DNA of 64,000 nt from an uncultured Paraglaciecola sp. (GTDB taxonomy: Bacteria; Pseudomonadota; Gammaproteobacteria; Enterobacterales; Alteromonadaceae), in contig NZ_CAJWCF010000008.1 of assembly GCF_913020055.1 (NCBI RefSeq), forward strand, positions 1-64,000, written 5' to 3'. Positions 46,702 to 55,369 of the stretch are shown piece after piece (within the stretch, counting starts at the first letter, position 1; every line of letters begins with the position of its first letter). Made by a program: the position numbers and the translations under genes. A model generated the notes under the pieces. The model had not been told where the DNA came from. It was given only the letters and a program-made list of their open reading frames with translations, and did no database searches.

Positions 46702-47748
46702 CTAAGCGTCTTGGCGAATTTCAACTAAGTTGAAATTCGTTTGGTTATCACCCACTACCATGATTCTGCAGCGCCCCCAACTTTCAGGGATTTTCCACTC
46801 AGTATTTTCTGCTACGGTATACTTTTCTCTCTTATTTGCACAACGCAGTTCTACAGAATCCAATGTGCCTGATATATCACTGAAGCTAAAACGGTTTCGA
46901 CTAAGAGAGTGCCACCAATCACCATCGCTATCTATTTTTCCTTGGACAACAATATAGTCTTCATCTTTTAAAATCTGCCGAGCTTGGATTGCATATTGTT
47001 CTAAGAAACTGACAACTTTATCACTATTAGGTTGCTGTTCAATTTGGGTAAATGTATTTAACGCATCTGAAAATAATGATGCTTGAATTTCTAAAACAAA
47101 CTTTTGACGAAGAAGGTTGAGGAAAGCGACCTCACCAATGTGTTTACTGCTGTTACCAGAAAAGACAACTCGCTTAATACTATTTAATTGAACGTTTACC
47201 TGGCCTTGTGCTTTGGCGACCTTAGACTTCAACATCCAAAACCATGCGTCTTCGTAACTATTCCAAATTTTTTCTTCACCCATTTTAGTAATCAATTGTT
47301 CTGCCAGAAGGATATCGTTAGTTTTTAGTGCCTCTGTCGCTTTTCTATATTCTCTTACAAACCGTTTTCTGCCGCCCTTTGTTGATTTATCTAATCTAAA
47401 ATCAAGCTGCACACTGTTGCGACACTGTTCGATCTTTTCTCCATCGCGAATAGCAGGCGAATATTGCCATTGTTTAATGGCGCGTAAACTAGCCTTTTCA
47501 AAACCACGAATACCAGACGAGTCTTCAACAATTGGATCCACCACTGCACCGTTTTCGTCCACAACAAAACTAATCTGAACCCATCCTTCATTGCCGCTTC
47601 GAGCTGCAAGAGTAGGATATTTAGGAGGCACACGTTCGATGGCTTTGGCTGGAATAACAGTTTCAACTAATTCAACACTGGATGATAACGCTGTATCTGC
47701 GATTAAAACATTCGAAAATAAAGATAATACGAGTAGGGATAATTTCAT
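46702..47748 (-). CDS. Secreted protein with TonB C-terminal domain
   Basis: About 348 residues from the ATG at 47748, which has AAGGA seven bases upstream; the frame reaches 47886 but without a ribosome site. Signal peptide 1-18 (LFSNVLIADT). A TonB C-terminal domain follows at about 30-125 (PPKYPTLAARSGNEGWVQISF, FEKASLRAIKQWQYSPA). The remaining two thirds is helical with no clear family (VREYRKATEALKTNDIL). There is no N-terminal membrane anchor of the usual TonB kind, so it does not look like a standard energy transducer. Convergent with srmB. Confidence 0.75.
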   Translation of the reverse strand: MKLSLLVLSLFSNVLIADTALSSSVELVETVIPAKAIERVPPKYPTLAARSGNEGWVQISFVVDENGAVVDPIVEDSSGIRGFEKASLRAIKQWQYSPAIRDGEKIEQCRNSVQLDFRLDKSTKGGRKRFVREYRKATEALKTNDILLAEQLITKMGEEKIWNSYEDAWFWMLKSKVAKAQGQVNVQLNSIKRVVFSGNSSKHIGEVAFLNLLRQKFVLEIQASLFSDALNTFTQIEQQPNSDKVVSFLEQYAIQARQILKDEDYIVVQGKIDSDGDWWHSLSRNRFSFSDISGTLDSVELRCANKREKYTVAENTEWKIPESWGRCRIMVVGDNQTNFNLVEIRQDA

Positions 47749-47874
47749 TTTACGTCCTTGAAAAGTGATATAATTATGGGAAGTTTTCTGTGCTGATAGT
47801 AGGGCTTTGTATAAACAATTACAAATATAGAAAACAGCATTAGGCAACACCGAAATCAAACCGAAGGAATATAC

Positions 47875-48477
47875 GTGAGTAAACAAGTAGTACTAGCAAC
47901 TGGCAATAAAGGTAAAGTTAAAGAGCTTGCTCGTATGTTGTCGGGCTTAGGTATTGAAGTATTACCTCAAAGCGAATTCGCCGTGAGTGAAGTGGCCGAA
48001 ACGGGTAGTACCTTTGTCGAAAATGCCATCATCAAAGCACGACATGCGGCTAAACAAACAGGCTTACCGGCAATCGCCGATGACTCGGGTTTAGCGGTTG
48101 ATGCCCTAGGTGGTGCGCCCGGAGTGTATTCTGCACGTTATTCTGGTGAGCAAGCTACAGATCAGAGCAATATCATTAAATTACTTGATGCTATGGCTGA
48201 TGTGCCTAAAGACAAACGCCAAGCCAAGTTTCTATGTGTATTAGTTTTTATGCGTCACGCTGATGACCCCACGCCTATTATTTGCCAAGGTGAATGGGCT
48301 GGCGAAATCACCAGTGAACAACATGGTGAAAATGGTTTTGGATACGATCCTGTTTTCTGGGTCGAACAACAAAACTGTAGCTCTGCTCAATTGTTGCCCG
48401 AACAAAAAAATGAGTTAAGCCACCGCGGTAAAGCGTTAAAACTGCTGTTAGCCCAACTACACAATAAAATGGGTTAA
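47875..48477 (+). CDS. rdgB: XTP/dITP pyrophosphatase
   Basis: A protein of 200 residues, GTG start. Signature motifs: [13 protein letters not shown] at the N-terminus, [36 protein letters not shown] in the active site, and [10 protein letters not shown]. The enzyme removes non-canonical purine nucleoside triphosphates. It is followed four bases later by hemW, as in many gammaproteobacteria. Confidence 0.97.
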   Translation: MSKQVVLATGNKGKVKELARMLSGLGIEVLPQSEFAVSEVAETGSTFVENAIIKARHAAKQTGLPAIADDSGLAVDALGGAPGVYSARYSGEQATDQSNIIKLLDAMADVPKDKRQAKFLCVLVFMRHADDPTPIICQGEWAGEITSEQHGENGFGYDPVFWVEQQNCSSAQLLPEQKNELSHRGKALKLLLAQLHNKMG

Positions 48478-48481
48478 CGAC

Positions 48482-49642
48482 TTGTCACAAGCTCATAGTT
48501 TAAAACTACCGCCTCTTTCGTTGTATATCCATATTCCTTGGTGTGTGCAAAAGTGTCCTTATTGTGATTTTAATTCTCACGGACAAAAACAACAGGTATT
48601 GCCAGAAACTGAATATGTCAGCCACTTACTAGATGATTTGGCTGAAGATGCTAAATTGGTGGGCGACAGAGCTATTCACAGTATTTTTATTGGTGGTGGC
48701 ACACCGAGTTTGTTTTCAGCCCAGTCAATTAAAAGCCTATTAGACGGGGTCAAAGATAGGGTTAACCTATTAGCCGACGCTGAAATCACCATGGAAGCGA
48801 ATCCCGGCACAGTAGAAAGCCAACGTTTTGCAGATTATGTCAAAGCTGGCATTACCCGTATATCCATTGGTGTACAAAGTTTTCAGCCAGAAAAACTATC
48901 CGCCTTAGGGCGTATTCACGATGAAAATCAGGCGCTTAAAGCCGCAACATTGGCTAAGAGTATAGGTCTAAATAGTTTTAACCTAGATCTAATGCATGGC
49001 TTACCTAAGCAGTCTTTAGACGATGCTTTGTTTGATTTGAATACAGCTATAACCCAACATCCACCACACTTATCTTGGTATCAATTGACCATTGAACCTA
49101 ATACCCAGTTTCATTCCAAACCGCCTAAATTACCGGAAGATGAGCTATTATGGGATATTCAAGAACAGGGTGATGCATTACTTCAACAAGCAGGATTCGA
49201 ACAGTACGAAATATCCGCATACAGTCAGCCAGGCCAACAATGTCAGCATAATTTAAATTATTGGCGTTTTGGTGACTACTTAGGTATTGGTTGTGGCGCC
49301 CATGGTAAAATCACCCTAGCTAACGAAGGTCAGATAATTCGTACGGTTAAAGTCAAACATCCCAAAGGTTATATGGATTTAACCCGCAGTTATACAAGCG
49401 ATAAAAAACAGGTGCCTAGCGAAGATTTACCCTTTGAGTTTTTTATGAATCGCTTTCGTTTACTTGAGCCCTGCCCTAAGTCAGATTATGCAGACTTTAC
49501 GGGGTTACCCTTAGATAATAAAACCGAAGAAAACTTACAGATTGCAATCAAGCGAGGTTTGTTAGTTGAGTCAGATGATGAATGGCAAGTCACACCTTTA
49601 GGCAGACGGTATTTAAATACACTTTTGGAAATGATGGTGTAG
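48482..49642 (+). CDS. hemW: Radical SAM haem chaperone HemW
   Basis: A protein of 386 residues. It begins with TTG at 48482, since no ATG is available before the iron-sulphur site. The radical SAM motif CVQKCPYC (C-x3-C-x2-C) lies near residues 21-28, followed by FIGGGTPSLF, MEANPGT and RISIGVQSF, all typical. HemW (formerly YggW) delivers haem and is often mislabelled as coproporphyrinogen oxidase HemN; the short length and the rdgB linkage favour HemW. Confidence 0.95.
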   Translation: MSQAHSLKLPPLSLYIHIPWCVQKCPYCDFNSHGQKQQVLPETEYVSHLLDDLAEDAKLVGDRAIHSIFIGGGTPSLFSAQSIKSLLDGVKDRVNLLADAEITMEANPGTVESQRFADYVKAGITRISIGVQSFQPEKLSALGRIHDENQALKAATLAKSIGLNSFNLDLMHGLPKQSLDDALFDLNTAITQHPPHLSWYQLTIEPNTQFHSKPPKLPEDELLWDIQEQGDALLQQAGFEQYEISAYSQPGQQCQHNLNYWRFGDYLGIGCGAHGKITLANEGQIIRTVKVKHPKGYMDLTRSYTSDKKQVPSEDLPFEFFMNRFRLLEPCPKSDYADFTGLPLDNKTEENLQIAIKRGLLVESDDEWQVTPLGRRYLNTLLEMMV

Positions 49643-49674
49643 TTCAAGAGTCAGATGATTATAGGCATGACACC

Positions 49675-50469
49675 CTATTCATCAAGATAAGCATTGGTGC
49701 CTGTTAATAACACGTTGTATGGCTGTAATTCTTTAATCGAGGCTCTAAGTCTATCTTCAGCCTTATCTAACTCTTTGAATCTATTACAAAACCATTGGGC
49801 TTTAAGTTTCAGACTTTCAGCTTTCGGGCCTACGTTTTGACCAATTTCTTCACCCATAGTTTCTAATTTTTTAGCGATGGCAGTGATTTTTTCTTCACCT
49901 GCCTCTCCATTTGCCACCAACCCTCCTATAGCGGATAAAATACCACCAACAGAAGTACTGATTGCCTCTTCTAGCTGTTCTTCCAACTCACGATCGACCA
50001 AGTCATCGACTTGCTCTAGTCTGCCGGGTCCCATATAGAAGTTATCATTGGCGCGAATAAACTTTTCTTTGACGCTCATTTGAACCCGCTTAAGAGATTT
50101 TTGCAGTTTCTTCTGACTTTTATCGTCTTTAACTAAGCCGCCGTAAACTTGCTCAATGGTCTCAATGGCTAGCTCTACACCTTCGTTTGCCAGCAAAATC
50201 ATTTTAGGCACAACTTGATGTATACCTGTAGACAACTCTGTGAGTTCAAGCTCTTGTTGCTCATTTAGAGCAATCCATTCACCTTTCACTATAAGTTGTG
50301 CTGGATGATTAATTTGGTAAACAGATCGCCCTCCCTTATCTAGCACTCTAATATGCTTACCGTTCACTACCACACCATAATTGAGTGACACCTCACAATC
50401 GGTCTTGGCTTGAACCTGAGTGTTAACCACCATGCTCAATACAGATAAAGTTAAAACTAGAAAACGCAT
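49675..50469 (-). CDS. yggN: YggN family (DUF2884) periplasmic protein
   Basis: A protein of 264 residues. Signal peptide 1-21 (ending VQAKT). The mature part opens DCEVSLNYGVVVNGKHIRV and continues with beta strands and then a long acidic/helical region (VDDLVDRELEEQLEEAI, GGILSAIGG). This matches the DUF2884/YggN family, which sits close to rdgB-hemW in enterobacteria as well. Function unknown; convergent with hemW. Confidence 0.85.
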   Translation of the reverse strand: MRFLVLTLSVLSMVVNTQVQAKTDCEVSLNYGVVVNGKHIRVLDKGGRSVYQINHPAQLIVKGEWIALNEQQELELTELSTGIHQVVPKMILLANEGVELAIETIEQVYGGLVKDDKSQKKLQKSLKRVQMSVKEKFIRANDNFYMGPGRLEQVDDLVDRELEEQLEEAISTSVGGILSAIGGLVANGEAGEEKITAIAKKLETMGEEIGQNVGPKAESLKLKAQWFCNRFKELDKAEDRLRASIKELQPYNVLLTGTNAYLDE

Positions 50470-50558
50470 AAAATTCCGATAATTGTAAGTCCGATGTTAG
50501 TGTGCCTTTAAACAGAATAAAAGCAATATAAGATCAGACAAGACAGACAAAACTTAGG

Positions 50559-51059
50559 TTAATCTGCAGTTTTCACCAAACGAGTAAAAACAAATAAGCG
50601 TTTATCTTTAAGAGAATTACTGCTGTTAAAAAAGGCAATCACCCATGCGCGATCGGGATCGATAACAGAAGGGGTAGAAGTCCAATAGTCATCTGAGGAG
50701 GTATTTGGAAAAAACAATTCGTTAATGGCAGGGCGCACACAACTGCGCTCGGTTAAACTGGCTAACTCTTTCATATTTGGCACACGCCAACCTAATTGCT
50801 CTGCATATTCGTAACCATGGGCTGCTTGTAAAGCTTGTTGCCACGTCAGCTCACTCGCATCACCAGTACAGGTTTCATCAACCCATGTTTGACCAAGACT
50901 ACAACGCATCCAAATTAAGCCCAATGATTCATCTGTGACAGTACCATCAGCATTATCTACAAATTCATCTGTCTGGGCGCTTGTATCAAAAGTAGGTAAA
51001 CATGTTTGGCCTGAAGCCACATAAGATACAAAAAAACAAAAAAGGAAGAGTATTCTCAT
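50559..51059 (-). CDS. Secreted DUF1566 (Lcl C-terminal) domain protein
   Basis: A protein of 166 residues. Signal peptide 1-17. The DUF1566 domain is plain: DNADGTVTDESLGLIWMRC, WQQALQAAHGYEYAEQLGWRVPNMKEL, then DDYWTSTP and RLV at the end. Four to five cysteines, probably disulphide bonded. It starts one base after the stop of the gene at 51061, so the two are one operon. DUF1566 occurs in adhesins such as Lcl and in C-type-lectin-like folds. Confidence 0.85.
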   Translation of the reverse strand: MRILFLFCFFVSYVASGQTCLPTFDTSAQTDEFVDNADGTVTDESLGLIWMRCSLGQTWVDETCTGDASELTWQQALQAAHGYEYAEQLGWRVPNMKELASLTERSCVRPAINELFFPNTSSDDYWTSTPSVIDPDRAWVIAFFNSSNSLKDKRLFVFTRLVKTAD

Positions 51060-51060
51060 G

Positions 51061-52764
51061 TTATCGCCCTGCCCTAACTAGCCGCACTCGCGCTGCAGTT
51101 GATTTGTTTAAAAAATTATCATTTCCCGACGAAAAATCAATGGCCCACGCATTTTGCGCTTGATCGTTGTTAAAACCGTCAGCACTTGAATCTTGGGTCC
51201 AATACCAAACATGAGGGGTTAATGAATCAGTAGTATTAGGGAAATAATCGGTATCAATCATCGGCGCTGAAGTTTGACCAAGATGTAATATAGATAACAA
51301 TTCGTTATGTGTTGGCAAACGCCAATCTCTAAAATTACATAAACCTTGGGTGTTCACTTCGGTAATGAAGTTTTCGGTGTTGCAACTGGTCAGAGAACAA
51401 CTAGTCGCCGCACCATTTTCGTCACCATCAACACTTCCTTCTTCGACAGTTTGATACCAAGAGTAGCTGTGACTATTACTGTGCAAAGTTGTAGTAAAAA
51501 CATCTGTTTTAGACTCCCAAATTAGACCAGTAATGTTATCTCGCACACAATTCCATGACGAAGATTCGTCATCCACTTCATCTCCGATTGCATCTAACCG
51601 AGTGAAATCAAAACCTTGGTCTCCCCTTCCGGCTTTCTCAGACAAACCATTAGCATGGATAATATCTTGGCCACGTTGACCATCTTGACCGGGATAATCA
51701 GCTTGATAAGCGCTGAGTATTTGTGAATCAGTTGCTTGTAAAATAACCCCAGTATCATTTAGTGGTTGGATTGGCAGCGGTTTGATCGTAACCGTTAGGC
51801 TATCGTCAACTGAATTTCCCTGCGCATCTGTAACTCTTAGCGTAAAAGTAACGGTTTCTGTCTGTGTGACTGTTGGCGCAACGGCAACAGTTTGCAACAG
51901 ATTAAGATTTTCAATTTGCGGGTCATTTTCAGAGTCATTTAACCAAGTCACAACTAAAGGTTCAGAAGCAGCCACTGTGGTGCTAGCAGCACCGTTTAAG
52001 TTAATGCTCTCACCGGTAAATACTTGATGACTAATACCGGCATCAATTGCTGGTAAAGTATCTGCAGAACTTTGAATATTTAGGGTCAGTGTTTCAACAT
52101 TTTCAGCCCCTTCCTGATCAGTCACTGTCAAACTAATAGTGACTGAATTCGCGTCCATCAGTATAGGTGTAATAAAAGCTAGGCTGTCACCTTGTAAACT
52201 AATGCCAGTTAATACCGACTCACCGGCAGTTTGTTGCCATAAATATGCCGCAATGGGAGTGTTAATATCAGAAGTATCCGAATCGGAGCTAGTACTGCCA
52301 TCCAATATAACTTCAAAACCAGCCGGAAACTGATTGATTGCTAGCCCCTTAAATTGGCTAAGGTTGATAACAGCTTTTGGTGGCACATTAACAGGGTTAA
52401 TTTGATATACCACAGAATCGCTGCCTGAATTGCCATTGGCATCAGTGACTTCAACAGTGAAAGTATAAGTCAGTGCATCGGTAGCAACAGGCGCAGTAAA
52501 AGTGGCGGTTCCTAAGGCTGTATCACTTTGCGTAATAGCGATAGTGGGTGACACACTCCATTTATAGGTCAAAACGTCGGTCTGACCGCTAGCAACTGCA
52601 CTAAGAGTTACAGTAGTTTGTTCATCAACAGATTGATTTGTACCAGCATTAACCAGTACTTTGGGTGTAGGAGTGTCGGTGTCACTGTCCAGTGAACTTC
52701 CAGAACAGCCAACTAAAAGCGCGGCAACAAACAGAATGGTAAAAAAGCGATTATGCATGGTCAT
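51061..52764 (-). CDS. Lipoprotein with PKD-like repeats and C-terminal DUF1566 domain
   Basis: About 567 residues from the ATG at 52764 (or 52758); the frame runs four codons further to a TTG at 52776. Lipobox LLVGC near residue 20. Two to three Ig/PKD-like units follow (about 35-125, 130-230 and 235-325; VTLSAVASG, FTVEVTDANGNSG, FTLRVTDAQGNSV), then the DUF1566 domain (about 390-567; VRDNITGLIWESKT, FRDWRLPTHNELLSI, VRLVRAGR). Surface-exposed adhesin-like protein by design. Paired with the short DUF1566 gene downstream. Confidence 0.8.
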   Translation of the reverse strand: MTMHNRFFTILFVAALLVGCSGSSLDSDTDTPTPKVLVNAGTNQSVDEQTTVTLSAVASGQTDVLTYKWSVSPTIAITQSDTALGTATFTAPVATDALTYTFTVEVTDANGNSGSDSVVYQINPVNVPPKAVINLSQFKGLAINQFPAGFEVILDGSTSSDSDTSDINTPIAAYLWQQTAGESVLTGISLQGDSLAFITPILMDANSVTISLTVTDQEGAENVETLTLNIQSSADTLPAIDAGISHQVFTGESINLNGAASTTVAASEPLVVTWLNDSENDPQIENLNLLQTVAVAPTVTQTETVTFTLRVTDAQGNSVDDSLTVTIKPLPIQPLNDTGVILQATDSQILSAYQADYPGQDGQRGQDIIHANGLSEKAGRGDQGFDFTRLDAIGDEVDDESSSWNCVRDNITGLIWESKTDVFTTTLHSNSHSYSWYQTVEEGSVDGDENGAATSCSLTSCNTENFITEVNTQGLCNFRDWRLPTHNELLSILHLGQTSAPMIDTDYFPNTTDSLTPHVWYWTQDSSADGFNNDQAQNAWAIDFSSGNDNFLNKSTAARVRLVRAGR

Positions 52765-52863
52765 GGCAGTAGGCAATCATTTATCTTCAAATGCAAAACA
52801 GTAGATAACACTATGCAGTTACTGTACCAGCTGAACGCCATTATATTGGCTGGCCATCTAAAG

Positions 52864-53577
52864 CTATGTAAACAACATAAAAACAACAGGTAGAACAATG
52901 GCTGTGAGTATGCCATTTACGCATAATGCCATAGTGGAAAATGCCCCCGCTTTTGTATGTAACTGATATGCTCTAGCAGTACCTATGGCATGGGAGACAG
53001 TGCCTAACGCTAAACCTTTAGCCCTAGGATCAGTACAACGAGTCAACTTGAAAATAAATTGGCTGAACATGACCCCCAATATACCAGTGATAACCACTAC
53101 CGCTGCAGCAAGTTCGGGTAACCCTCCAATAATTTTAGAGGTATCCACTGCCAGCGGTGTGGTAATAGATTTAGTTAACACTGAAAACCTGACAGGGTCT
53201 GAAAAATCAAATAAACCTAACCAACCAATTGCTATTAGGGGAGCAATAACTCCACCAATAATAATCACTACTATGCCTTTGCGGCCTGCGGTGTATATCA
53301 ATCTAATCTGTTGGTACAAGGGAATTGCCAATGCCACAGTGATAGGCCCAAGCATCCAGTTTATTGGCGTAACATAATGTTGGTAGTCGAGCACAGAAGT
53401 GTGACTCACTAAACTTATTCCACCAATTAAAATGGCGCCTACTATTATCGGGTGTAACAATATGTTGTTAGAAAAATATTTAAAGATCCAAACCGCCAAC
53501 ACATAAACCAATAAAGTCGCAGTTAACCAAAATAGTTGGTCTAGGGAAACAAGCGCGATCATTGACGGCCAATCCAT
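52864..53577 (-). CDS. lrgB: LrgB/CidB family membrane protein
   Basis: About 237 residues from the ATG at 53577, which has GAAGGT seven bases upstream and lies just after the lrgA stop; the frame reaches 53625 inside lrgA but is not needed. Six to seven membrane segments. Family motifs: ILLHPIIVGAILI, MLGPITVALAIPLY, KSITTPLAVD, and SHAIGTARA. LrgB/CidB proteins, with LrgA/CidA, are holin-like and affect murein hydrolase activity and pyruvate or glycolate transport. Confidence 0.92.
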   Translation of the reverse strand: MDWPSMIALVSLDQLFWLTATLLVYVLAVWIFKYFSNNILLHPIIVGAILIGGISLVSHTSVLDYQHYVTPINWMLGPITVALAIPLYQQIRLIYTAGRKGIVVIIIGGVIAPLIAIGWLGLFDFSDPVRFSVLTKSITTPLAVDTSKIIGGLPELAAAVVVITGILGVMFSQFIFKLTRCTDPRAKGLALGTVSHAIGTARAYQLHTKAGAFSTMALCVNGILTAIVLPVVFMLFT

Positions 53578-53581
53578 TAGA

Positions 53582-53968
53582 TTAACCTTCATCGTCTTGC
53601 TGGTCTGACTGATTTGGACTACCAAAAAAACGCTGGCCTAGCCAAGAAGTAATACACAAACTTACAAAGGTGCTGAGCATCACAGCAAATAAAAATAGCC
53701 ATAAATTATCACTCAGTTGTTTAGCGTAAAACCAAGCAGCAACCAAAGGGGGGATAAAAAACAAAGATAAATGTCTAAGGCAAAATTGACTGACAGATGC
53801 CAAAGCGCTTGGAACGCGCCCTAAACATATAAGCGCAATAAATAATAATAACAGCCCTAATAATGAGGCAGGTAAAGCTAAGAAGTGACTCAACCCATAC
53901 CCCAAGAACCAAAAACCGATAAGAGTAATAAAAGCTAGGATTGCCTTTACAACATCATTTTTTGACAT
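53582..53968 (-). CDS. lrgA: LrgA/CidA family holin-like protein
   Basis: A protein of 128 residues with four membrane segments, typical of the family (FLALPASLLGLLLLFIALI; FIPPLVAAWFY). The C-terminal tail is acidic and soluble. It lies 30 bases after prsR and four bases before the chosen start of lrgB, so it belongs to the same minus-strand run as the PrsK/PrsR regulators. Confidence 0.9.
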   Translation of the reverse strand: MSKNDVVKAILAFITLIGFWFLGYGLSHFLALPASLLGLLLLFIALICLGRVPSALASVSQFCLRHLSLFFIPPLVAAWFYAKQLSDNLWLFLFAVMLSTFVSLCITSWLGQRFFGSPNQSDQQDDEG

Positions 53969-53998
53969 GATAAAATCAATCCAGTCAATTCAACCTAA

Positions 53999-55357
53999 TT
54001 AACTACCCGTTTTGACATCTTCTAAGTGATATTTTTCAATTAAAGAATACAAAGTCGGTCTAGTGACCCCAAGCAATTCTGCAGTCTTAGACATGTTACG
54101 CTCTGCCACCAAAAAGGCATTACGTATTGCCCGACTTTCAGCATACTCTCTCACTTCACGTAAATTTAGCGTGTCGATAACGGGTCCATCATCAAGTAAC
54201 GTTAAATTCAAATCATCAGCCTGAATATGACTGCCCTCGGCCATTATCACCGCTGATTTTAGTTTGTTTTGCAGCTCTCGAATATTGCCTGGCCATTTAT
54301 GCTGTTTCATGGCTTTTATCGCTGAGTCACTGAAACCTTTGAGTTTGGTTTTAAATTCTTCGTTGTATTGCGCCAAAAAAGTTTTGGCCAATAACACCAC
54401 ATCGTTATCACGCTCTCTAAGTGGTGGGATGATAATGCTAATTTCCCCCACTCGATAAAATAAATCTTCACGAAAAGTCTGTTCTTCGACCATAGAAGGA
54501 ATATCCCTGTGAGTAGCGCATATCACTCGAATATTCACAGGTATTTCAGATCGCCCACCCACACGTTCAATCACACGTTCTTGTAAAAAACGTAACATTT
54601 TGGCTTGTAAACCAATAGGCATATCGCCAATTTCATCTAAAAACAAGGTACCGTTTTGAGCCGTTTCTATCTTGCCTGGAGTGGTTTTACTGGCCCCAGT
54701 GAAGGCGCCTTTTTCATAACCAAATAGTTCACTTTCAAGCAAATTTTCTGGAATAGAAGCACAGTTAATCGCAACAAACGCTTTGTCTTTACGCAGACTG
54801 TGTTCATGAATACTGCGAGCAAACACCTCTTTACCTGTACCACTTTCACCGAGTAATAATGTACTGATATCAGTCTGCGCGATCCGTTCGGCTTTTCTAC
54901 TGGCCGCTAAAAGACCTTCACTCTGACCAATTATCTTGTCCATTGAAGGTGCCACTTCAGCTAAATGGCGATTCTCCAGTTCCAAATTAAACAGGTTAAT
55001 AGCACGGCTAACTAAAATTTGAATAGTGTCTGAGTCGATGGGCTTTTGGTAGAAGTCGTATGCACCTAAATTTACAGCTTTTAATGCATTTTTTTTGTCA
55101 TTATTACCGGTTACCACTATGACTTTTGTTTGCGGCGCTAAGGCTAAAATTTCTTCTAGAGTAGCTAAACCTTCAGTAGCATTACTGGGATCTGGGGGTA
55201 AACCTAAATCAAGTGTGACAACCTTTGGTTCAAAACGTCTCAATTGTGCAATAGCCGAGGTACGATCTTCGGCAAAAATAACTTCGTAGCCTGAAAAGCT
55301 CCACTTTAGTTGTTTTTGGATCCCTAAATCGTCATCGACGACCAAAATTTTATCCAT
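53999..55357 (-). CDS. prsR: PEP-CTERM/XrtA-system response regulator, sigma-54 activator
   Basis: A protein of 452 residues. Receiver domain about 1-120 (KILVVDDDLGIQ; Asp in VVTLDLGLPPDP; Lys in YDFYQKPI). AAA+ sigma-54 interaction domain about 140-380 with LLGESGTGKEVFA, the GAFTGA loop, and GTLFLDEIGDMP. Fis-type HTH at the C-terminus (MSKTAELLGVTRPTLYSLI). It lies 12 bases after the kinase gene. The PrsK/PrsR pair controls exosortase-type exopolysaccharide genes through sigma-54 promoters, which fits the XrtA-type cluster end at the left of the window. Confidence 0.93.
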   Translation of the reverse strand: MDKILVVDDDLGIQKQLKWSFSGYEVIFAEDRTSAIAQLRRFEPKVVTLDLGLPPDPSNATEGLATLEEILALAPQTKVIVVTGNNDKKNALKAVNLGAYDFYQKPIDSDTIQILVSRAINLFNLELENRHLAEVAPSMDKIIGQSEGLLAASRKAERIAQTDISTLLLGESGTGKEVFARSIHEHSLRKDKAFVAINCASIPENLLESELFGYEKGAFTGASKTTPGKIETAQNGTLFLDEIGDMPIGLQAKMLRFLQERVIERVGGRSEIPVNIRVICATHRDIPSMVEEQTFREDLFYRVGEISIIIPPLRERDNDVVLLAKTFLAQYNEEFKTKLKGFSDSAIKAMKQHKWPGNIRELQNKLKSAVIMAEGSHIQADDLNLTLLDDGPVIDTLNLREVREYAESRAIRNAFLVAERNMSKTAELLGVTRPTLYSLIEKYHLEDVKTGS

Positions 55358-55369
55358 CTGTCAAAACCC

